Shown here one piece after another: positions 14,524 to 25,241 of a DNA stretch of 64,000 nt (position 1 is the first letter of the stretch; each line of letters begins with the position of its first letter). Source of the DNA: Kitasatospora herbaricolor (lineage in GTDB: Bacteria > Actinomycetota > Actinomycetes > Streptomycetales > Streptomycetaceae); assembly GCF_030813695.1 (NCBI RefSeq), contig NZ_JAUSVA010000002.1, positions 930,001-994,000 on the forward strand. Reading direction: 5' to 3'. Under the pieces are notes generated by a model that was not told the origin of the DNA, did no database searches, and worked only from the letters and a program-made list of their open reading frames with translations. The position numbers and the translations under genes are program-made.

Positions 14524-17064
14524 TTGCCCGTGCCAGCACCCGCACCCCTGGATCCGCCCGGTGACGCTCCCCCGGCCCGGACGGGTCCGCCCGGCGGCCC
14601 GCGTCGGCGTGCCCTGCGCCGGCTGCGCGCCGTCGGCCTGGCCGCCGCGCTCATGCTGGCCGTCCCCCAGGCCGCCGGCGCCGCGCCACCCGCCGCCGCA
14701 CCGCCCGGCGCCACCCGGGCCCCGGCCGCGGTGGTGCTCCCCGTACCGGCGGTGGGCCCGGCGGCCACCGGCACGATCACCGTCGACGGGGCCTCCGGCG
14801 GCCGGGTCTTCGACGGCATCGGCGCGGCCAGCGGCGGCGGCGGCAACAGCCGGCTGCTGTACGACTACCCGGAGCCGCAGCGCTCCGAGATCCTCGACCT
14901 CCTCTTCGAACCCGGCTACGGCGCGAGCCTGCAGATCCTCAAGGTCGAGGTGGGCGGGGACACCAACTCCACGGACGGGGCCGAGCCCAGCGCCGAGCAC
15001 ACCGCCACCGACGTCGACTGGAACCGCGGCTACGAGTGGTGGCTGATGGAGCAGGCCAAGGCCCGCAACCCCGACATCCGGCTCTACGCCCTGGCCTGGG
15101 GCGCCCCGGGCTGGATCGGCTCCTCCTGGTCCACCGCGATGATCGACTACTACGTCCGGTGGATCGAGCACGCCCGCAGCGACCACGGCCTGACCATCGA
15201 CTTCGTCGGCGGCTGGAACGAGCACCAGGACGTCGACAAGGCCTGGTACCAGGAGTTCCACGCCGCCCTCGCCGCGCACGGCCTGCCCACCAGGATCGTC
15301 GGCGCCGACGACGGCGGAGCCGACTGGACGGTGGCCGACAAGACGGCCGCCGACCCCGCGTTCGCCGCGGCCGTCGACGTCATCGGCATCCACTACCCCT
15401 GCGGGTACCTGACCGCCCAGACCGACTGCCGGCCCCCGAACGGCAACGCCCTGGCCGGCGGAAAGCCGGTCTGGGCGAGCGAGAGCGGGTCGCACGACCA
15501 CCAGGACGGCGTGGCGCTGATCCGCGGCACGAACCGCGCCTACCTCGACGCCAGGATGACCTCGTACATCAACTGGCCGCTGGTCGCCGCCGTCCACCAG
15601 AGCCTGCCGTTCTCCACCGACGGGCTCCTGCTGGCCAACCAGCCCTGGTCGGGCAACTACACCGTCGGCCGCAACCTCTGGGCCACCGCGCACACCACCC
15701 GCTTCACCCGGGCCGGCTGGCAGTACCTGGACACCGGCAGCGGATACCTCGGCGGCGACCGGGCGAACGGCAGCCACGTCTCGCTGAAGTCCCCCGACGG
15801 CAGCGCCTGGACGACCGTGGTGGAGACGACCACCGCCACCTCCGCCCGGAGCACCGGGTTCCGGGTTCGCGGCGGCCTGCCCGACGCCAAGGTGCACGTC
15901 TGGGCCAGCAAACTCGACTCCACCGACCCCGCGCAGTGGATGACCCGGCAGCCCGACCTGTCCCCCACCGCCGGCGCCTTCTCCCTCACCCTGCAGCCCG
16001 GCTACGCCTACACCCTCACCAGCACCGAACCCGACGCCCTCGGCAGCCCCTCGCCCGTCCCGGCCCGGCACGCCATGCCGCTCCCCTACACCGACGACTT
16101 CGAGCGCTACCCGGCCGGCCGGGAGGCCCGCTACCTGTCGGACATGCAGGGCGCCTTCGAGACGGCACCGTGCGCCGGCGGCCGCCCGGGCAGTTGCCTG
16201 CGCCAGGCCGCGCCGACGCGGCCGATCGAGTGGTCCCGGGCCGACTGCGAACCGTTCGCCCTGATCGGCGACCCCGGCTGGGGCGACTACACCGTCAGCC
16301 TGGACGCCCTGCTCCCGCAGGGCGGCGGCGTCGAACTGCTGGGCCGCGCCACCCGCCAGTCCAAGGGCGCACCGGGCCACCAGGCCGGGTACTACCTGCG
16401 GGTCTCGGACACCGGCGCCTGGTCCGTCACACGCAACAGCGCCACCGACGCCGAGGCGGTGGCCACGCTCCTCAGCGGTACCACCGCCCCTCCCGGCAGC
16501 ACGTCCTGGCACACCGTCAGCCTCGGCTTCCAGGGCAGTACGATCACCGCCGCCCTGGACGGCGCCGTCCTCGGCACCGTCGCCGACAGCACGTACTCCG
16601 TCGGCCTGGCGGGCCTCGGCACCACCGGGTACCAGCCCGCCCAGTTCGACGACCTGGCCGTCACCGGCAGCGGAGCGGGCGACACCTCCACACTGGTCGG
16701 CGTCGGGTCGGACCGGTGCGCGGACGCCGCAGCGCTCGGTAGCGCGGACGGCACCGCCGTCCAGCTCTGGACCTGCAACGGCGGCGCCAACCAGCGGGTC
16801 ACCCTCGCCCCCGACGCCGCCCTCACCGTCTACGGCAAGTGCCTGGTACCGGCCGGCCGGGGCGCCGCGGCCGGCACACCGGTCGTCCTCGGGGCCTGCA
16901 ACGGCGGCGCCGACCAGCGCTGGACCCTGAACGGGGACGGCACGATCGTCGGCGCCCGGTCCGGACTCTGCCTGAGCGTGGCCGGCGCCCGCAGGGACGA
17001 CGGCGCGCCGCTGGAGCTGGGCGTCTGCACCGGCGACGACAGCCGGCACTGGACCAGGGTCTGA
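14524..17064 (+). CDS. Secreted GH59-like galactocerebrosidase with C-terminal ricin-B lectin domain
   Basis: An 846-residue exported glycosidase; TTG start chosen because GGGAG lies six bases upstream. A signal peptide follows an Arg-rich stretch (hydrophobic LAAALMLAVPQAAG, cleavage near AGAA). Residues 80-420 are a TIM-barrel GH59-type domain: GIGAASGGGGNSRLL, the acid/base Glu233 in GGWNEHQD, and the nucleophile Glu320 in WASESGSHD. Residues 520-716 form a jelly-roll (DDFERYPAG). Residues 722-846 are a ricin-B/CBM13 trefoil with repeated C-N-G-G-A-(N/D)-Q-R. GH59 enzymes remove beta-galactose from galactosylated lipids or glycans. It is followed by a strong hairpin. Confidence 0.85.
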   Translation: MPVPAPAPLDPPGDAPPARTGPPGGPRRRALRRLRAVGLAAALMLAVPQAAGAAPPAAAPPGATRAPAAVVLPVPAVGPAATGTITVDGASGGRVFDGIGAASGGGGNSRLLYDYPEPQRSEILDLLFEPGYGASLQILKVEVGGDTNSTDGAEPSAEHTATDVDWNRGYEWWLMEQAKARNPDIRLYALAWGAPGWIGSSWSTAMIDYYVRWIEHARSDHGLTIDFVGGWNEHQDVDKAWYQEFHAALAAHGLPTRIVGADDGGADWTVADKTAADPAFAAAVDVIGIHYPCGYLTAQTDCRPPNGNALAGGKPVWASESGSHDHQDGVALIRGTNRAYLDARMTSYINWPLVAAVHQSLPFSTDGLLLANQPWSGNYTVGRNLWATAHTTRFTRAGWQYLDTGSGYLGGDRANGSHVSLKSPDGSAWTTVVETTTATSARSTGFRVRGGLPDAKVHVWASKLDSTDPAQWMTRQPDLSPTAGAFSLTLQPGYAYTLTSTEPDALGSPSPVPARHAMPLPYTDDFERYPAGREARYLSDMQGAFETAPCAGGRPGSCLRQAAPTRPIEWSRADCEPFALIGDPGWGDYTVSLDALLPQGGGVELLGRATRQSKGAPGHQAGYYLRVSDTGAWSVTRNSATDAEAVATLLSGTTAPPGSTSWHTVSLGFQGSTITAALDGAVLGTVADSTYSVGLAGLGTTGYQPAQFDDLAVTGSGAGDTSTLVGVGSDRCADAAALGSADGTAVQLWTCNGGANQRVTLAPDAALTVYGKCLVPAGRGAAAGTPVVLGACNGGADQRWTLNGDGTIVGARSGLCLSVAGARRDDGAPLELGVCTGDDSRHWTRV

Positions 17065-17081
17065 CCCGCCGGCGGTCCCTC

Positions 17082-17112
17082 ACGGCCCCGGCGCCGCAGC
17101 CGCCGGGGCCGT
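17082..17112. terminator. Hairpin between convergent GH59 and AurF-like genes
   Basis: A perfect 12-bp stem (17082-17093 with 17101-17112) and a 7-base loop lie 17 bases after the GH59 stop. Confidence 0.65.
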
Positions 17113-17144
17113 AAGGGGCGAGCGGCCGGCCCGCGGGGCGGCCG

Positions 17145-18068
17145 CTACACCACGCCGGCCGCGCGCAGCAGCCACCGGTTGGCACCGCCGACCAGCCCCG
17201 CCCGGTCGAGCACGGCCAGGGTCTTCGCCGCCATCTCCCGCTTGGTGGTGTGCCAGTACGGGTTGGCCCGGGCCGCCCGGCGCCCCTCGGCGGGGCTCAC
17301 CCCGACGGCGGCGTAGAGGCGGGGGTTGATCAGGCTGGTGGTGGAGAAGTAGACGATCAGTCCGATGAGCAGTTGCTCCCAGCGCCGCCGGAGCGGGCCG
17401 AGGTGCCCGCGCTGCAACTCCTCCCGGGCGTAGCTGATGTGCCGGGACTCCTCGATCACATGGATCCGGGAGACCTGGCGGGTCAGCGGCTGGAGCGTCT
17501 CGTCGGCCATCACCTCGCGCTGGAAGGCGTCCAGGATCTCCTCGACGTACATCGTGCCGCCGAAGGTCTGGCTGTGCGTGGAGACGGCCTTGAAGATCCG
17601 GCCCAGCTCGTGCGCCAGCCGCGCCGGGCGGTACGCCGGCACGCCCATCCAGGTGATCATCCGGGCGAACATCACCGAGTGCCGGCACTCGTCGCCGATC
17701 TCCGTGAGGGCGTACTGGACGTGGGCGGTGGTGGGGTCGCGGTCGAAGGCGTGGCGCAGCAGCATCTGCATCAGGATCTCCTCGAACCAGATGCCCACGG
17801 CGGCGATGCTGGCGACCTCGTGCTTGCTCAGCTCGATCCGCTCCTCCTCCGTCATCCGCTCCCACTGCGGGGTGCCGTAGAGGGAGAGCCGGTGCGGAGG
17901 GCAGTAGTAGCGGCCGGGCTCCGGTCCGGTGGCCCAGTCGATGTCCTTGACGGGGTCGAAGGAGAGCTTCGCGGAGGAGGCGAGCAGGCGTTGGGCCGTC
18001 CGTTCCCGGGCGGGGGCGTGGTCGGGAGCGTCGGGCCCGTTGTTCGCCCGGCGGGTGGTGGCTGTCAT
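17145..18068 (-). CDS. AurF-like diiron oxygenase (p-aminobenzoate N-oxygenase family)
   Basis: A 307-residue ferritin-like diiron protein; ATG start with GAGGAAC upstream. Iron ligands can be assigned in four-helix order: E96/E97 (IWFEEIL), E127 and H130 (EIGDECRHS), E176 (YVEEILD), H203, E207 and H210 (HVIEESRHISY). The spacings E127-H130 and H203-E207-H210 fit what I recall for AurF, including the extra third histidine. AurF-type enzymes oxidise aryl amines to nitro groups, but many homologues have unknown substrates. It stands alone with its own promoter and no biosynthetic cluster, so a detoxification or stress role is possible. Confidence 0.85.
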   Translation of the reverse strand: MTATTRRANNGPDAPDHAPARERTAQRLLASSAKLSFDPVKDIDWATGPEPGRYYCPPHRLSLYGTPQWERMTEEERIELSKHEVASIAAVGIWFEEILMQMLLRHAFDRDPTTAHVQYALTEIGDECRHSVMFARMITWMGVPAYRPARLAHELGRIFKAVSTHSQTFGGTMYVEEILDAFQREVMADETLQPLTRQVSRIHVIEESRHISYAREELQRGHLGPLRRRWEQLLIGLIVYFSTTSLINPRLYAAVGVSPAEGRRAARANPYWHTTKREMAAKTLAVLDRAGLVGGANRWLLRAAGVV

Positions 18069-18133
18069 CGGCGGTTCCTCGGCTCCTGGGTGGGCGACCG
18101 TCCGGTCGGGGTGGCGATGGGGGCCCGGTTCAG

Positions 18134-18162
18134 AAGCTAGAAGCTATTAGACGCTGCGTCAA
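18134..18162 (-). promoter_or_regulatory. Promoter with overlapping palindrome for the AurF-like gene
   Basis: On the minus strand TTGACG (18157-18162), a 17-base spacer and TAGCTT (18134-18139) make a good sigma-70-type promoter about 65 bases from the start codon. The palindrome GACGC-T-GCGTC (18150-18160) overlaps the -35, and AGAAGCT is directly repeated over the -10. Repression at this site is likely. Confidence 0.6.
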
Positions 18163-18316
18163 TAGAGTGGGCGCGGCCGCGTCGGGGACGGGGAGCACCC
18201 GGCGTCCCGCGCAGCGGCACGGGCCGGCCCGGCGGCGCTCGACGCCACCCTCGGCGGGTTCAACTCACTTGGGCAGGAGGGGTCTTAGCACCCTCGGCCG
18301 GCGGGTCGGCAGGGCC

Positions 18317-18387
18317 TGGCCGATCAGGGCGTGACCGATCAGGGCAGGGCAGGGCAGACAGCAGGCCAGGGCGTGGCCGATCAGGGC
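18317..18387. repeat. Three copies of TGGCCGATCAGGGC
   Basis: A 14-bp sequence occurs at 18317-18330, 18332-18345 (one change, TGACC) and 18374-18387, within GGGCA-rich filler between the DeoR stop and the AurF-like promoter. No other signal was seen in 18163-18429. Confidence 0.6.
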
Positions 18388-18429
18388 AGGACGGACGGAG
18401 AGGCGGACGGGAGCCGGCGCGTTCGGCGG

Positions 18430-19242
18430 TCAGCGCCCGGCGCCGGACAGGGGCGCCACCACGAGCGCGCCCACCGACTCGGCGAGCACCGACCGGGCCT
18501 CCTCCGGCAGGCCGTCGTCGGTGACGAAGGTGCCGACCTCCGCGAGTCCGGCGAAGCTGCTCAGCGCCGTCACACCCCACTTGGTGTGGTCCGCGACCAC
18601 CATCACCCGACGCGCTGCCGCCACCAGCGCGCGATTGGTCTCGGCCTCGCCCATGTTCGGCGTGGTGAGCCCCGACTGCTCGGACACCCCGTGGGTGCCC
18701 AGGATCAGCAGGTCCACGTGCAGGGACCGGATCGCCTGGTCGGCCAGCGGCCCGACCAGCGCGGCCGAGCGGGTCGGGCTGCCGCCGGTCAGCAGCAGCG
18801 CGGGGGCGGCGTCGCCCAGCTCACGGGCCGCCGTCCGCAGCAGGTCCCCGACGGGGAGGGAGTTGGTCACCACGGTCAGCCGGGGGATCCCGAGCAGGCG
18901 GGAGGCCACCGCGAAGGCGGTCGTCCCCGCCGAGACGGCGACCACGCTGCCGGGCTCGACCAGGTCGGCGGCGGCCGACGCGACGGCGGCCTTGGCCGCC
19001 GACTCACGGGTGGACTTGGCCTCGAATCCCGGCTCGTCCGTGCTCGCCCCGACGGCGATCGCCCCTCCGTGCACCTTCTCCACCCCGCCACCGCGGGCCA
19101 GCACGTCGAGATCCCTACGGACGGTCATGTCGGACACGCCGAACTGGTCCACCAGCTCGGCGACCTTGACGGCGCCGTCCCTGCGCACCTGCTCCAGGAT
19201 GAGCGACCTGCGCTGCTGCGCCAGCAGTCCCTGATCGGCCAC
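18430..19242 (-). CDS. DeoR-family sugar-responsive transcriptional regulator
   Basis: A 270-residue regulator; the GTG start (MADQGLLAQQRR) has GGAGG nine bases upstream and matches the start of the paralogue at 32611. The N-terminal DeoR helix-turn-helix shows LVDQFGVSDMTVRRDLDVLA followed by VEKVHGGA. The C-terminal sugar-phosphate isomerase-like domain shows TTAFAVASRL, TVVTNSLPV and ADHTKWGV. It diverges from an AraFGH-like importer and is its most likely controller. It and the second DeoR protein share long identical stretches such as LHVDLLILGTHG. Confidence 0.88.
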   Translation of the reverse strand: MADQGLLAQQRRSLILEQVRRDGAVKVAELVDQFGVSDMTVRRDLDVLARGGGVEKVHGGAIAVGASTDEPGFEAKSTRESAAKAAVASAAADLVEPGSVVAVSAGTTAFAVASRLLGIPRLTVVTNSLPVGDLLRTAARELGDAAPALLLTGGSPTRSAALVGPLADQAIRSLHVDLLILGTHGVSEQSGLTTPNMGEAETNRALVAAARRVMVVADHTKWGVTALSSFAGLAEVGTFVTDDGLPEEARSVLAESVGALVVAPLSGAGR

Positions 19243-19798
19243 GGCTGTCCCTCCATCCCGGCGACGTCGGGCGCACGGCCACGACGACCGTGCGGCATGT
19301 ACCACCGGCGCCCAAAGTAGCGCAGCTGATGTCCGGACAACAGTGAATCTGATTGTTCTTGATCGCCGTATTGGGAAGCACACCCAGCGTGGTGGAAAAT
19401 GTTTATGCTTCCACCACTTACCCATTGAGGCTTCCATCAGACGCCTCGGAGTCGTCCACCGGATCCCGAGCGGCCTGCAACCGGGCGGGCCGGCGAAGCC
19501 CGGCCGCCCTCTCCCCGCGACTACAGGCGGAATCCCATCTGGCAAGGCCCCGGTGTCTCTGTTGGACGGCTGCCGCATAACGGCCGGGTCTCGATCCGAT
19601 TGGTGCCATTCACCTGGTTGACGCCTGCCGGAAACAGCTGTTTTCCTGTGGTTCATCGCGTTGGATCACGTTTACTTTTGATCGAAGCAGCGAGCGCAGC
19701 CGCTACCGTCCCCCTCCTCGGGCCGGCCCCCGCGAGCTCCGCGCAGCCATGCCTCATCGGGTCGGCCACCCCCGGCCCGTCCATGCAAGGGGATGCAC
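19243..19798. promoter_or_regulatory. Divergent regulatory region of DeoR and the arabinose importer
   Basis: 556 bases, unusually AT-rich for this genome at 19320-19430 and 19590-19690. It contains the perfect palindrome TGTCCGGACA (19330-19339) and an inverted repeat with nine-base arms, GTGGTGGAA (19389-19397) and TTCCACCAC (19409-19417). Its centre, read on the minus strand, gives ACATTTTCCAC, the motif shared with two other sites in the window. Promoters must lie here, but spacing is too uncertain to place them. Confidence 0.55.
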
Positions 19799-20845
19799 AT
19801 GTTCACTGCACGTAACCGCAGACCGGCCGCAGTCATGGCGCTGGGCCTGGTGGCAGCCCTCGGCCTCACCGCGTGTTCGACCGGCCAGGAGCCCGGCGGC
19901 AGCGGCGACGTGGCGAAGGTCGACGGGAAGATCTCGATGACCTACCTGCAGAAGCAGGGGGACCAGGAGTACTTCGTCGGCGAGGCGGCGGGCGCGAAGG
20001 CCAAGGCCGCGGAGCTGGGAGTGGACCTCAAGGTCGTCAACCTCGGCACCGACGCCAACAAGACCGTCAGCGAGGCCAAGTCCGCGATCGCCCAGAAGTC
20101 CAACGGCCTGATCGTGGTCGTGCCGGACCCGGCCGTCGGCCCGCAGGTCGTCCAGACCGCCAAGGACGCCAAGGTCGCGCTGCTCACCTCCGACGACCAG
20201 ATCTGCACCACCGGCCCCGACCCGGCGGTCTGCACCTCCGACACGCTCGTCCCCCGGATCGGCTTCAGCGGCGAGCAGATGGGCGGCGAGGTCGGCAAGC
20301 GGGCGGCCGAGGAGTTCAAGAAGGCCGGCTGGAACCCCGCCGAGACCCGCACCATCTCCGCCTGGAAGCAGGACGTCACGGTCTGCACCGACCGGGTGAA
20401 GGCCGCGAAGAACGCCTTCTTCGCCGGAGCTGGCGCCAATGTCCAGAACATCGACGTGGCCACCGACAACACCCCGACCGGCGCCCAGGACAAGATCGCC
20501 GCCACGGTCACCGCGAACGCGGGCGTCAAGCACTGGGTGGTCTGGGGCTGCAACGACGAGAACGTCCAGGGCGGCGTCACCGCGCTGGAGAACGCCGGCT
20601 TCAAGGCCGACGACGTGATCGGGGTCGGCCTCGGCGCCTACCTGGCCTGCAAGAACTGGAACTCGGGCAAGCCCTCCGGCATGAAGGCCGCGCTGTTCAT
20701 CAACGGCAGCGACGTCGGCGCGCTGGCCGTCCAGACCATGTACGACAAGCTCAAGAACGGCAAGGACTTCCCGAAGGAGGCGTTCGCGCCGACCAAGATG
20801 GTCGACGCCTCCAACTGGAAGGCCTCCGGCGTCAGCTGCAGCTGA
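19799..20845 (+). CDS. AraF-like arabinose-binding lipoprotein of a sugar ABC importer
   Basis: A 348-residue substrate-binding lipoprotein. Of two close ATGs I chose the second (MFTARNRRP), because AAGGGG lies six bases before it but abuts the first. Signal peptide with lipobox LTAC, lipidated at C26. The body is a periplasmic-binding fold: VVVPDPAVGPQVV, then VKHWVVWGCNDENVQGGVTALENAGFKADDVIG in pieces closely parallel to E. coli AraF (VKHW, GFKA-DIIG). L-arabinose is the best guess; other aldoses cannot be excluded. First gene of a three-gene operon; a hairpin follows. Confidence 0.85.
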   Translation: MFTARNRRPAAVMALGLVAALGLTACSTGQEPGGSGDVAKVDGKISMTYLQKQGDQEYFVGEAAGAKAKAAELGVDLKVVNLGTDANKTVSEAKSAIAQKSNGLIVVVPDPAVGPQVVQTAKDAKVALLTSDDQICTTGPDPAVCTSDTLVPRIGFSGEQMGGEVGKRAAEEFKKAGWNPAETRTISAWKQDVTVCTDRVKAAKNAFFAGAGANVQNIDVATDNTPTGAQDKIAATVTANAGVKHWVVWGCNDENVQGGVTALENAGFKADDVIGVGLGAYLACKNWNSGKPSGMKAALFINGSDVGALAVQTMYDKLKNGKDFPKEAFAPTKMVDASNWKASGVSCS

Positions 20846-20862
20846 GCCGGCGACCCCCGGTC

Positions 20863-20901
20863 GCGCCGGCGCGGACGTCCCCCACCCGACCGCGCCGGCG
20901 C
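20863..20901 (+). terminator. Intercistronic hairpin after the binding-protein gene
   Basis: A 12-bp stem (20863-20874 with 20890-20901, core GCGCCGGCGC) and a 15-base loop sit in the 117-base gap between binding protein and ATPase. In such operons a hairpin here usually attenuates downstream expression and stabilises the binding-protein mRNA. Confidence 0.5.
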
Positions 20902-20962
20902 CCTCACCCACCCGTCGGATCGGCTCACGGCGCCGATCGGCCCATCGTTTGCGAGGCCCTCG

Positions 20963-22605
<1,643 letters not shown>

Positions 22606-22609
<4 letters not shown>

Positions 22610-23622
22610 CCACCGCGACGGCCGACCGGCGCGCCACCAAGCCCGCCCGCAAGCGTTCCCCGCTGGCCTCGCTGGGCGGCCAGAACCTCAGCCTGATCGG
22701 CGCGCTGGTGCTGGTCCTGGGCCTGTTCGGCGTGCTGAACGACAACTACCTCAGCGTCCCCAACATGCAGGTCATCGCCGAGGCCGCCACCATCACCGGC
22801 CTGCTCGCCGTCGTCCAGACCGCCGTCATCATCTGCGGCGGCCTCGACATCTCCGTCGGCTCCCAGGCCGGCGTCGCCTCCGTCGTCAGCGCCATGGCCT
22901 TCACCACCACCGGCTCCAACGCCCTCGCCGGCATCGCCGCCGCCGTCGGCGTCGGCCTGCTCGTCGGCATCCTCAACGGCGTCATCATCGTCTACGGCCG
23001 CGTCAACCCCACCATCGCCACCCTCGCCGGCCTCGCCGCCTACAAGGGCCTCGCCCAGCTCATCTCCGACGGCCGCGCCCAGGGCTACGTCCTCAACAAC
23101 GACGTCTTCGTCTTCCTCGGCCGCGGCAAGATCGCCGGCCTGCCCGTCATGGTCTGGATCCTCATCGTCGTCGCCCTCGCCGTCCACCTCCTCCTCAAGT
23201 ACACCGACATCGGCCGCAACATCTACGCCATCGGCGGCAACGACACCGCCGCCCGCCTCGCCGGCATCAACATCAACAAGTACCTCGTCGCCGTCTACGC
23301 CCTCATCGGCGTCGTCGCCGCCCTCGCCGGCATCCTCCTCACCGCCCGCACCGGCTCCGGCCAGCCCACCTCCGGCAGCGAAGGCCTCGAACTCAAGGCC
23401 ATCACCGCCGCAGCCCTCGGCGGCGCCGCCCTCAAGGGCGGCAAGGGCGGCATCGGCGGCACCCTCCTCGCCGTCGCCCTCCTCGGCGCCCTCGAGAACG
23501 GCCTCACCGTCCAGGGCATCAACGCCTTCTGGCAGAACGTCGCCCAGGGCGCCCTCCTCGTCGTCGCCGTCGTCATCCAGCAACGCCGCAACGGCGAACG
23601 CCGCATCGGCCTCCCCGCCTGA
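22606..23622 (+). CDS. AraH-like sugar ABC transporter permease
   Basis: A 338-residue permease of the BPD_transp_2/ribose-arabinose class with about nine hydrophobic segments. The motif GGLDISVGS near residue 80 and GGNDTAARLAGININ are family hallmarks. It has no periplasmic or ATPase part of its own and must work with the two preceding proteins. Codon use changes after about codon 50: Leu and Val codons switch from mixed CTG/GTG to almost only CTC and GTC. The start overlaps the ATPase stop. Confidence 0.9.
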
Positions 23623-24300
23623 CCCCGGTCGTCCACGTCGCCGCGCCTCCCGCGACGCGCCGCAGCCCGAAAGCCCGAAAGGTGGCGGACCGGCCCGCTC
23701 GCCCGAGGTTCCGCTCGGGTCCGGCTCCCGGTCGGCGAAGAGGGCATCCGCCTGTTCCCTGTCCTCCTCGCGCCTGACACCACGGCCCGGTGCAGCGGCT
23801 GCCGATACCCGCCGACGGCCAACCGTCTCTGTAGGTCGGTGGGCGCCTCCTGGGCGGTGCGGGCGTAGGGGTCGTGCGGTGTCGTGCAGGTGGCCGGCCG
23901 CACGGTGTCGCTGTTCTTCCCGCGCACGTAGGACCAGAAGGGACGGCGGCGCGGGCGGTGTCGAGTGCGGCGGGCAGGCCCGCGAACTCGGTGCGGAGGT
24001 AGTCGGTGAGATCGGCCGCGAACCGGAACCCGTACCGCGCCTCCACCACGTCCAGCTCCCGCTCGCGCATCCCCGCCGAGATCTCAGCGCCGAGCATGCG
24101 ATGCAGGATGCGCGCGGTCTCGGGAGTCAGAGAGCGGGGAAGCTGAAGAGTCACCGACGCAGCCTGGTGGCCCCGGTACCCTGTGGTCGTTCGCGAGGGT
24201 GCCCGAGCAGGCCCAGGGCAGGGCCGGTCCTGCCCGCCCTCGGACTTCCCGGTGCCGGTAGCCTGTGGCCGGGAAACGAGGATCCACGGGAAAGGACCTG
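23623..24300. other. Mostly non-coding region with decayed coding remnants
   Basis: No intact gene fits here. The minus strand at 23935-24154 holds an SMI1-like remnant (separate entry). Further left another minus frame reads RTAQEAPTDLQRRLAVGGYRQPLHRAVV (23765-23860), which looks protein-like but has no start, end or family I recognise. A TAGCCT box at 24257-24262 could be a -10 element for the next gene. Confidence 0.5.
23935..24154 (-). pseudogene. Remnant of an SMI1/KNR4-like protein
   Basis: From a GTG (MTLQLPRSLTPETARI) the minus strand encodes about 70 residues including GMRERELDVVEARYGFRFAADLTDYL. The phrase VEARYGFRFAAD is characteristic of actinobacterial SMI1/KNR4-like immunity/scaffold proteins. 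After AAVPSGP the frame loses protein character, and no Trp-rich remainder of the family follows. I read this as an N-terminal fragment of a broken gene. Confidence 0.5.
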
Positions 24301-25008
24301 TTGTTGGACTCCGGCCCGCTGCAGCAGTTGCTCGACGATCTCCTGGACCGTGCCCTGCCCGGTCGCCCCGAACTGCCGCTGCTGTCCGGCGCCGACGGAC
24401 AGCAGCCCCACCCAGGGGTGGGGGCGGCCCGCATGTACCTGGGCCGCGCGTTGAAGGCCGACCCGGCCCTGACCGCCCGGTTGGCCGACGACGTACTGGC
24501 ACTGCTCGTCCTGGACGACAACGCCTCCAGCCAGCTGGTCTTCCCCGTGGTCGCGGCGCTCGGCCGCCGCCCCGTCCTGACCCACCTCATAGCCCAGGCC
24601 GGGCAGGGCGGTTGGCGAACAAGAATCAACGCCTGCTCGGCGGCTCACTGGGTCGGCATGTGGCAGCCCACCGACCGTCGCGACGAGATCGTCGCGGCCA
24701 TCCGTCAGGGGACCCTCACCGGCGCACAGGCCCAGACCCTGCTGCTGCAGGACCAGCGACAGCCGACCTGGCGCACCAACGACCAGATCGCCGACCTCTG
24801 GCCCGGCCTGTGGGTGGCGGCGGCAGAGGCCTTCGTCCACTGCGGGGACAACGACCTCCGGCATCGCCTCCAGGACGTCTTCCCCCTGAACACCGACCAC
24901 TACCCGCCCGCACACCGCCCGCTGGTGGACCAGGCCCGTACCATCGCCGAGGAGCAACCCGAACTCTTCGGCAGACTCCTGACAAACGTGTCCGGCCACG
25001 GCACCTGA
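24301..25008 (+). CDS. Conserved hypothetical helical-repeat protein
   Basis: About 235 residues from a TTG (24301, or TTG 24304) with AAAGGA just upstream; an in-frame GTG at 24265 overlaps the likely -10 box and is less likely. The sequence is soluble and mostly helical, with repeated L-A-x-x-V/A patterns and DDNASSQLVFPVVAALGRR, GWRTRINACSAAHWVGMW and GDNDLRHRLQDVFPL, reminiscent of HEAT-like repeats. No catalytic motif, signal or membrane segment. Family not recognised. Single gene. Confidence 0.65.
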   Translation: MLDSGPLQQLLDDLLDRALPGRPELPLLSGADGQQPHPGVGAARMYLGRALKADPALTARLADDVLALLVLDDNASSQLVFPVVAALGRRPVLTHLIAQAGQGGWRTRINACSAAHWVGMWQPTDRRDEIVAAIRQGTLTGAQAQTLLLQDQRQPTWRTNDQIADLWPGLWVAAAEAFVHCGDNDLRHRLQDVFPLNTDHYPPAHRPLVDQARTIAEEQPELFGRLLTNVSGHGT

Positions 25009-25241
25009 CCGACGGCAACCGGCGAGGCTTGGCCCGAGCGCCCATCGGACCCTGAAGGACCCGGTCCGCTCGGCCGTGGCCCCGAGAACCACCCCGTGCG
25101 GTGCGGGCCGCTCAGCAATCCACCCCGGGCTCCGGCCGGACGAGGCTCCTTCCGGTACGACTTGTTCCCCGCCTGGGTGAACCACGCGCCGCGTCCCCGC
25201 ACCGAACCGGGCCCCGCAAGAGGGCAGACGGGTCAGCCGGG

